Below, piece by piece: positions 58,137-64,000 of a stretch of DNA of 64,000 nucleotides. Positions within the stretch are counted from its first letter, which is position 1; each line of letters begins with the position of its first letter. A model generated the notes under the pieces. The model saw nothing but the letters and a program-made list of their open reading frames with translations. It was not told where the DNA came from and ran no database searches. The DNA is from Pelecanus crispus (Eukaryota > Chordata > Aves > Pelecaniformes > Pelecanidae). The position numbers were made by a program, and so were the translations under genes. Where the stretch lies: contig NC_134662.1 in assembly GCF_030463565.1 (NCBI RefSeq), forward strand, positions 6,611,001 through 6,675,000, in the 5' to 3' direction.

Positions 58137-58193
58137 AGGAGGAGGAGGAGGAGGAGGAGGAGGAGGTGGAGGAGGAGGAGGAGGAGGAGGAGG
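58137..58193. repeat. (GGA)n trinucleotide tract
   Basis: Nearly 20 GGA/GAG units on the plus strand, interrupted once by GGTGGA (around 58166). On the sense strand of KDM4B this is a (TCC)n run inside intron 1, within the CpG island. Homopurine/homopyrimidine mirror tracts of this kind can form triplex structures or, on the G-rich strand, G-quadruplexes. The length is likely to vary between individuals. Confidence 0.95.
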
Positions 58194-58462
58194 GCCGGCC
58201 GGCCGGGGGAGGGAGGCGCGGCGGGGCCGCCGTCCGGAAGCGAGAGGCAAAGCCGGGGCCCGTCGCTGCGGGGAGGCGGTGGGGAAGGGGCTCGGCCCGG
58301 GGAAGGGAGGGGGGAGGCCGGCGGGACGGAGCCCGGCGCCCCGGGGGTGGGCAGCGCCGAGCTGCGGGGGGCTCCGGCGCCGCGGTCCCGGGGGTGGAGC
58401 CGCAGGCGGCGACAGGGCCTCCGCGGGGCGGGAGGGGGGGAGAGGGGCCGGCGCCCCCGTAC

Positions 58463-58600
58463 CTGAGCCCGCGGGCGGTCCCCCTCGGCGGCGGCGGCCC
58501 CGGGCTGCCCGTCAGCAGCGCGCCCAGCGGCCCGGCGCGGGGGGCAGAGCGGAAGGGGGGCTGCGAGCAGAGCGCAGCACCCCGCGGCCAGCACCTGCCG
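58463..58600 (-). other. KDM4B: Candidate untranslated exon 1 of KDM4B
   Basis: On the minus strand a GCTCAG|GTACGG donor closes a GC-rich segment downstream of CCAAT motifs (complements of 58652-58656 and 58735-58739). A start site around 58560-58650 would give a short 5'UTR exon that splices to the acceptor at 45331. The right end given here is approximate. Other minus-strand donors exist further upstream (59574, 59710), so the first exon may be alternative. No transcript data are available to decide. Confidence 0.4.
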
Positions 58601-58651
58601 CCCGCCTCCTCGCCCCGCTCGTTGGCTGCGGCCGGCACCGCCCTCGCGGCG

Positions 58652-59034
58652 ATTGGGCGCATCGCCGGTGAGAGGCGGCGGTTGCTGCCCATGGCGGAGC
58701 CGGTCAGCGAACAACAAGACGAGGGCGCCCGTTGATTGGCGGATTGCTCCGGGCAACGGCCCGCCCACCAACAGGCGGGGCAGCCGGTGGCCCTCGCGTC
58801 GCTCAGTCGCTTTCCGCCAATAGAACGCGGCCGTTGGGAGACGGCGGCTCGCCCTCAGCCGCTATTGGGCGAGAGAGTGGTGAGGCGGGCTTCGATAGGC
58901 GGCGCGGGGTGCCCGTCAGCGCCCCGCAGCGCTGCGCTCCGGCGGGGGCGCGGGGCGGTGAGTACGTGAGGAGCCGCACAGCGGCGCGCGGGGGGGCTGC
59001 GGCGCCCTGCGCCAATGGGCGGGGAGGGGCGGGG
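58652..59034. promoter_or_regulatory. Cluster of CCAAT and GC boxes
   Basis: CCAAT motifs occur on the minus strand at 58652-58656, 58735-58739 and 58864-58868, and on the plus strand at 58817-58821 and 59012-59016. GC boxes GGGCGGGG (59017-59024) and GGGGCGGGG (59026-59034) follow. CCAAT boxes bind NF-Y and GC boxes bind Sp/KLF factors. The mix of orientations fits a bidirectional promoter. Binding is inferred from motifs alone. Confidence 0.7.
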
Positions 59035-59374
59035 CCATGGCGGCCGGGCCGGGGTCACGGCGGGCGGGCCCGGACCCTGCTTGGCCGCCCCCGGCCGCCC
59101 CAGCGCGGGCCGCGGCATCGCGCCCTGAGGGGGGGCTCGGCCCCGGGGCAGACCCCCACGGGCCCCGGCTGCGCCTCCGCAGCCCGCGGGGCCGCTGCCG
59201 TCGCGGGGGAGGCAGAGGTGTTAAAGATGGCAGACGCAGGGCTCGCAGCAGGCGACGCCCGGAGAGGTCGGGGGCGCCTCGGGAAGCGCCTGGCCCAGGG
59301 CAGAGCGGGGGGAGCAGCCCCGGCCCGCACCGCGCCCGCGGGCCGACGGCATCGCCCCGGCACTGGATGCGCAG
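58900..59374 (+). other. Possible divergent first exon on plus strand
   Basis: Two good plus-strand donors occur here: GCG|GTGAGT after 58957 and CAG|GTGAGC after 59374. An ATG in strong context (GCCATGG at 59037) follows the CCAAT/GC-box cluster by a few bases, and its frame stays open up to the 59374 donor. A second ATG (AAGATGG at 59227) is also open to the same donor. This is what a divergent noncoding or short coding transcript from the KDM4B promoter could look like. GC richness makes open frames cheap, and no partner acceptor has been identified. Confidence 0.25.
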
Positions 59375-59420
59375 GTGAGCGGAGAAGGACGAGAGCGGGC
59401 GTTCAGCGCTCGCGCTCAAG

Positions 59421-61089
59421 CCCTCACGCCAGTTGGGGCTCCCGGTCTCTCATGGCTCCAGTAGACAGGGCTTTAAAACAAAAAAACAAAAAACCAAAGT
59501 TAACCATGAGCTACTGCCAAGCACCGAAATGCCTCTCCGCGCCGATCCATTCTTCCAAAGCAGTGGGATTTACCTGCACCTCGTTTCCCCCCGGACACAC
59601 GGCCGTTCCACGCTGTTACGGCAGCCTGGTTCCAGAGGACCCGACCGGAGCCGCGGTTTCCCCGTTCCCTGGCCGCGGCGATGCCGCGGGTCGCGGTGAA
59701 CGCCCGTACCTGTTCCCTGAGCTCCGGCTGTCTCCTCGCGTCCCCGCCGCACCGCGGGTAACTTTTCCAACTGGCTGCGATTACAGGACCATGGACGCCT
59801 GCCAGGACAAAGAACTATCAGGGGCATTTTTTTTAATTTGCGCTCAATTAAACTGTGCACACCATAGATTCTGTACGCTTGCTGGGAAGCGAGATGGGAA
59901 TTCCCAAAATAGAAGAAAGATCCTTGCATTGGTGTTGGGTTTTTTTTTTTTTGCGCAACATTGTTATTCTTGCTTCCCAATTCCTTATCCACAAAACACT
60001 TGTTTTACCAAATGATATATTGGGTATTTACTCCAGAATTTCACAACACAAATGTACACAAGCACGTACAGGAAATGAAGCATCATCCTACTAACGATCT
60101 CCACCATTAAAACACACGATCCCTTCATATCCGAAGCCACGCACCGGCTCACTTTATAGCACAGGAATTTTCCTGGTAGAGCTTTACATTGAGATCTGCA
60201 AGCCCCAAATGATAAAGCATCTAATTTGCAGAGAAATTCTAATTAATGCTAAATAAACTCTAAAACTCAGAACAGTACACTGAAACCTATGTAGGAAAAT
60301 AAAGTTTGTTTGCCAAATTCCAAATAATAACAAAAACAATATACTAAGGAAGTCATTGCAATAGGTTCTTTCCATTTAAATACACACACGCTTCCTCAGT
60401 TTTGCCCACTCACCCCGAATTCTTCTCTTCACAATCTAGAAGAAAAAGTGGAAGGACATTTTCAATGAGATTTAAATACCTGAAATTGAAAGTGTTTAAT
60501 GTTAACACTAACCTTAAAATAAACTTACTTTAAAGAGGGCAGATTACGCAGCAGTTGCAGAGTTTCACAGCTTTTGTTTTCAACATCTTAAATGCCTGTA
60601 TGTTGTTTTCGTTTACTTCATCTGCACACGTTTATGAAAACCTCAGTGTTTTAATTCATTTCTCTGGTTTGATAAGTTGATGGAGATGCTCGCACTACTT
60701 GCTATAAACGCTTCCAATATGACGCATGACATGGCAGTTCTAACAATTTTGGTCTTATTCATTCAATGTGCAGGCAATTCTAATTGCCAGTTGATATTTG
60801 GATTTTAGTATTGTGGAAATCTAACATCAGTTAAGCCCCAAAAAGAGGGAGATTTGGGGAATCTTTGGTTTTTTACTTGAACATAACCTATGCCTTTCAC
60901 TAGTGCCTAGAAGCAAAGATTTTGAATTAGTATTTTCCCAATTATTTGTAATGAAAAATCATAATGAAAATAACAGGCCATAGCAAATAAAAGGCTTAGC
61001 ATAATTGAACACAAATACAAATTCCTGCACAAGCAATTAGGTCTGGAAACCTGCTTCTGATAAAAAGAATTAAAAGGAAAAGTCAACAG
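59421..61089. other. Intergenic DNA between UHRF1 and KDM4B
   Basis: The first part (59560-59770) is a second, smaller CpG-rich patch containing minus-strand donor-like sites. The rest is AT-rich, with a T run near 59940-59953. No gene is recognised. The gap between the UHRF1 poly(A) site and the KDM4B promoter is short for vertebrate neighbours. Confidence 0.7.
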
Positions 61090-62403
61090 TTTCATCTGAA
61101 AAGATATTTATTTTGAGAACTTCAACTTGCACATTGTACAAAAAATTGACAAATTCAGCAAAACCCCTATAAAACGTGTTTGTTTTTTTTCTAACATATT
61201 AACATTATAATTTTAGAAAGGGCAAGAGTTAAGAAAACCAAAAATAGCACATTTGTTCCAGTCTGTCTGCAGTAAAGTGTGATTAAAAAAAATCCCTGTC
61301 TTGTTGAGGTATTAAACTGCAAACTTTGGTAATGTTAGAAAAAGACAACCCATTCACAAAAGTAAGCCTTCTCGGTGTCATGTACAATAAACAAAATGTT
61401 TCATAAGAAAAGTCAGAATTGGTTATTCTCCATTTCCAGGTAGAAATGCAGCGAAACAAAGAAAAAAAGTCATGTTACCATAATACACCTAGCATTAGGA
61501 GGAAACCTGAAAGTTTGCAAATCCATGCTAATCATATACAGCTACAGTGTTATATTTTACCCAAAGAATAAAATCCGGTTGGCAAGTTTAAACAATTCAG
61601 TGCTTATGAAAAATATACATATGGTGGTTCAGAGCCCAGTCTTTCAGAAGAGGACAAAAGGCACTTAAGAATGGCTTTAGCATATTCCACAATGGCATTT
61701 CTGGATAGAAGACAGCACCTGGCTGAACAAATAGTTCCCTAATAAGAAAGAAGTCCAACTGAGGTAGTACTTCATATCGTTCCAACCACTTGGCTATACG
61801 CAAGCAGCTTTATTTTTTTGATATACAAAATTAGCAGGAAATGGCTTTTGATAGGTTTGTCAAATGTATAAAAAACATTTCTTTAAAAAAATAGCAAATA
61901 CCCACTTGTGGTAAAAAGATCATAAGCCAGGAACCATCTTGTACAAATTGAGCATCAAAATGCTGCCAAGGTGATGCGCAAGTGTAGCTTTACGGCCAAA
62001 TCCCCAAACATTGAAGATTGTTCTAGCAACCAAGCCATTTTTTTTTAATTAAAAAAAAAAAAAAAAAAGAGGGGGCACAGGGGGCACTCTAAGAACTTTC
62101 ATAATCATTAGCAGCCTTACCGGAAACACTTTGTAAGTCCATTAAAAAAATAATTCTGTGCTGATGAATGGCAGTTGGGGGGTAGGGGGGGAACCACAAA
62201 GTTCAACATTTAGAACGAAAACAAAACCCACGAACATACAAAAGGATATTCCTTGAAGTTTATAGTTTTTTAAAAACAAGGAAGACTTTAAACTTTTTTA
62301 GGGGTCCGGGAGAACAAAGACTACTTTTTTTTTTTTTAAATTAAGCCCATTGAAAACCCATTAATAAGTTTGAACAAAAGAAAATTAGAAGTGCTTTACA
62401 GAA
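61090..62403 (-). other. UHRF1: UHRF1 3' untranslated region
   Basis: About 1.3 kb between the UHRF1 stop codon and the poly(A) signal at 61112-61107 (minus strand). It is AT-rich with several homopolymer runs (A18 at 62051-62068, T around 62324-62337). A second AATAAA on the minus strand (complement of 61809-61814) could give a shorter UTR of about 600 bases. The exact cleavage point is estimated. Confidence 0.75.
61107..61112 (-). terminator. UHRF1: UHRF1 poly(A) signal AATAAA
   Basis: TTTATT on the plus strand is AATAAA in the direction of UHRF1 transcription. It lies about 1.3 kb after the stop codon, the last canonical signal before the AT-rich intergenic DNA. Cleavage is expected 15-25 bases further on, near 61085-61095. 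Confidence 0.7.
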
Positions 62404-62550
62404 TCACCGTCCATTGCCATATCCAGGGAAGAGCTGAGTTAGAATGGTCTGCAATGTTTCATTCACTTGCATGGTATAATTTTTGCCAAGATCGTAGCGG
62501 CAGGCTGGACAACTGTACACATCAGCTTTGAAGGATCTATCCAAACAATC
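62404..62550 (-). CDS. UHRF1: UHRF1 last coding exon: second half of RING
   Basis: The exon encodes [40 protein letters not shown], then FPGYGNGR and a TGA stop (62406-62404). DC and CPAC supply the last zinc-binding cysteines of the C3HC4 RING finger. This RING is the E3 ubiquitin ligase module that ubiquitylates histone H3 to recruit DNMT1 at replicated DNA. The C-terminal FPGYGNGR is the family signature end. The acceptor is TTTGTCCTTCCCCAG. The 147-nt coding part joins the previous exon in phase 0 (VCK|DCL). Confidence 0.97.
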   Translation of the reverse strand, partial: DCLDRSFKADVYSCPACRYDLGKNYTMQVNETLQTILTQLFPGYGNGR

Positions 62551-63252
62551 CTGGGGAAGGACAAAGAAAATAATTGGTTAGGAAAGAGATGTGCAGCTTA
62601 GCTTACTCTACAAAGCCCCCACTGGAGAGAATGAGATTCCTTTTTATATCCTACTACACCCAGGTATTGACAAGAGCTGAGAAAGGCCAAGAGCAACGCC
62701 AGCCTGGCAGCTGGAGAGAAAACTTCCTTCATTACGTGCAATAGCACGTGTGCTTCAACAGAGCACATTAGTCATGGACACAGTATTTAGGTATATGGTA
62801 GAGATATTTCATTCAATTACATGTCTAAAGAGCAGGAATTCCCCTGCAGCTGTTAAAGACTATTGGAGCTTCTGCAAAAACACTCACATCATTTTTCAAA
62901 AACCAAAACAAAGCCCCATACCCTCTGTATCACTGTTGAATCCACCAGTGTCGCCTAGCAGTATCACTGAGCGCACAGAGAAGCTCTTGTCATCTTTTAA
63001 CAGAATCAGAGAGTAGCAATACAATAGTGGAACTTTCTTCAAAGCACACACTTTTCTATCCCAAAGAACTTTCATCAAATCATCAAGTTTTCACACATAA
63101 GCCCAGCTGAAACCAGGACAAAGACTATTAGCAAAAAAACCAAACCAACCAACCCCCCGAAACCTCCCCACCCCTCTCTCACCACCGAACAAGTCGGCTC
63201 GAGGCTCGTCGGCTCAGCAGGACTCGACAGAAGGTGTATATCGATTACTCAC
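62551..63252 (-). other. UHRF1: UHRF1 intron between the RING exons
   Basis: Intron of 0.7 kb that splits the RING finger, with donor GTGAGT and acceptor TCCTTCCCCAG. Nothing else was recognised in it. Confidence 0.85.
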
Positions 63253-63351
63253 CTTGCACACATTGTGTTGGCATACAGTTGTGACTGGCCGAAACACAAC
63301 CTCCTGACAGCAAATACACAAGAAGGCCTCTTCAACTTTATTTAGAAATTT
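63253..63351 (-). CDS. UHRF1: UHRF1 exon: first half of RING
   Basis: Thirty-three codons: [20 protein letters not shown] then [17 protein letters not shown] and CQHNVC provide the first zinc ligands of the C3HC4 RING. The acceptor is TCTTTACAG and the donor GTGAGT. At 99 nt it is in phase 0 at both ends, so skipping it would keep frame but destroy the RING. The sequence is typical of UHRF1 rather than UHRF2 as far as I can tell from the linker in the preceding exon. Confidence 0.96.
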
Positions 63352-63701
63352 CTGTAAAGAGAACATTTGTATCAACTTATTGCTACTACCCCCAGAAAGA
63401 TACAGGGAGGGAAAAAAACAATCCGCCCCACATTAAATGCAAGGGATTACTTTAGTCATAGAAAGATTTTCTACAAAGGTCAACAAGGGAAAAAAAATAG
63501 TTGCATTAAACAAGTTCTGATAACTGTCTTCTTACTGACCCCAAATACGGTGCTTTAAAGTTACGCTGTGGATGTCTACACTAAAAAAAACGCCATAGGT
63601 CAGAGGCTGTTTCTTTAACGCAGCCAAGAGGTTTGTGTCTAGGGCCAGTACAATAGTTAGTTGTCACTTTATTACTGGGGGGAAAAAAAAGCATGATATA
63701 C
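63352..63701 (-). other. UHRF1: UHRF1 intron
   Basis: Intron of 350 bases with donor GTATAT (a weaker site) and acceptor TCTTTACAG. AT-rich, with no other feature seen. Confidence 0.85.
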
Positions 63702-63859
63702 CGGTCCATCTTTGAGAGCTTCTAGTACTTCATTCCACAGTTTTTCATTGGCTTCATCACTTTTTATAAGAGATTTTTGCTGAGATGTCAGCTTGTATGG
63801 CTCAACTTTAGTTTTTTTTGGAGTCCCTGTAGGAGAAGTAATGAGTTTTTCCTCCCCAC
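63702..63859 (-). CDS. UHRF1: UHRF1 exon: linker before RING
   Basis: The exon encodes (G)[20 protein letters not shown], then [20 protein letters not shown] and [12 protein letters not shown]. The KTKVEPYxLTxQQxxLI and KLWNEVL blocks match the segment just before the RING in UHRF1. The acceptor is TGTTTTCTTTCAG, splitting a glycine codon G|GT, and the donor is GTATAT after CCG. It has 2 bases plus 52 codons. The basic KKTK motif continues the polybasic region that in UHRF1 contacts the tandem Tudor domain and phosphoinositides. The join to the next exon is phase 0 (DGP|KFL). Confidence 0.95.
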
Positions 63860-63976
63860 CTGAAAGAAAACACAACTTTTTAAACGAACAAACAAAAAGC
63901 AACCAGAAAAGAGTAACTAAGTAAAATGCGCAAAAACCTACAAGGCTTTCTATATCCACTTGCCTACTCCACAAAC

Positions 63977-64000
63977 CTGCTGATTTCCTTTTCCTCTTTC
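63977..64000 (-). CDS. UHRF1: UHRF1 exon, partial at window edge: polybasic region
   Basis: The last bases of an exon on the minus strand, reading KRKRKSA(G) before a GTTTGT donor. The glycine codon is split G|GT and completed by the next exon. KRKSAG matches the polybasic region of UHRF1, which regulates how the protein reads H3K9me3. The exon continues beyond the right edge, so the SRA domain and N-terminal modules are not in the window. Confidence 0.85.

Larger units (their letters stand above)
45332..58462 (-). other. KDM4B: KDM4B intron 1 (about 13 kb)
   Basis: First intron, from the proposed untranslated exon in the CpG island to the ATG exon. It contains A21 at 53468-53488, A18 at 56503-56520, tandem repeats at 51218-51276 and 52651-52713, and GC-richer patches near 47480-47660, 48120-48370 and 51850-51970. 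The first 1 kb (57430-58460) is CpG island. The open frames here (for example plus 48837-49184 and 49615-49980) have no recognisable homology. The left limit is firm and the right limit depends on the exon 1 call. Confidence 0.65.
57430..59420. promoter_or_regulatory. KDM4B: CpG island, KDM4B promoter
   Basis: About 2 kb of very GC-rich DNA dense in CpG, in sharp contrast to the AT-rich DNA on both sides. It lies upstream of the KDM4B start exon and downstream of the UHRF1 3' end, so it is best read as the KDM4B promoter. It lacks a TATA box and carries several CCAAT and GC boxes, the usual pattern for a broadly expressed chromatin gene. Very long open frames cross it on both strands, but these reflect the rarity of stop codons in such GC-rich DNA. 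Confidence 0.9.

Noticed and set aside
57439-58692. 417-codon minus-strand open frame in the CpG island
   Set aside because: Pro/Arg/Ser/Ala-rich frame that overlaps equally long frames on both strands. Stops are rare in such GC-rich DNA, so length carries no evidence of coding.
57737-58735. 332-codon plus-strand open frame with a poly-Glu run
   Set aside because: The Glu run is just the (GGA)n repeat read in one frame, and the rest is CpG-island composition.
58732-60015. 427-codon plus-strand open frame
   Set aside because: It runs from the GC-rich island into AT-rich DNA with no domain and crosses good splice donors. Only a possible noncoding or spliced first exon is worth testing, and that is listed separately.
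62750-63016. 88-codon plus-strand frame in the UHRF1 intron
   Set aside because: Antisense to UHRF1 between the RING exons, with no motif or signal. Best explained by chance.

Overview
The window is vertebrate nuclear DNA, most likely from a bird. It carries the 3' end of one gene and the 5' half of the next, both on the minus strand. The CR1 retrotransposon tail near 36.8-37.0 kb has the bird/reptile form ending in an ATTCTATGATT motif. The UHRF1-KDM4B gene order matches amniote synteny. Long AT-rich introns surround short, intact, highly conserved exons. Nothing in the window is prokaryotic, and there is no operon, CRISPR array or phage.

Reading in the direction of transcription (right to left): positions 64000 to about 61090 hold the last four exons of UHRF1 (polybasic linker, pre-RING linker and complete RING finger to the stop codon) and a 3'UTR of about 1.3 kb ending at a canonical poly(A) signal. 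About 2.4 kb of intergenic DNA follows. Next is a strong CpG island (about 57.4-59.4 kb) with five CCAAT motifs, GC boxes and a (GGA)n tract, which is the KDM4B promoter and probably contains its untranslated first exon. After a 13 kb first intron comes the start-codon exon at 45.3 kb. Seven more confident coding exons follow down to 844, plus a 33-nt candidate microexon at 347-379. Together they encode KDM4B residues 1 to about 372-382: the JmjN domain, the whole JmjC demethylase core and its zinc site. All splice phases join without a frame break. The Fe(II) ligands (H189, E191, H277), 2-oxoglutarate contacts (Y133, K207) and zinc ligands (C235, H241, C307, C309) are present at the positions known for KDM4B. 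The PHD and Tudor half lies beyond the left edge.

Both genes are chromatin regulators: UHRF1 reads hemimethylated CpG and ubiquitylates histone H3, and KDM4B removes H3K9me3/me2. They lie head to tail about 2.4 kb apart. The rest of the window is intron: one clear CR1 fragment, short tandem repeats, homopolymer runs, two perfect palindromes, a retrocopy-like poly(A) signature and some stretches that resemble conserved regulatory DNA. I found no clearly novel system. The observations most worth testing are the 33-nt microexon, possible divergent and alternative first exons at the CpG island, and a 238-codon antisense open frame in intron 6 that ends in a CpG-rich patch.
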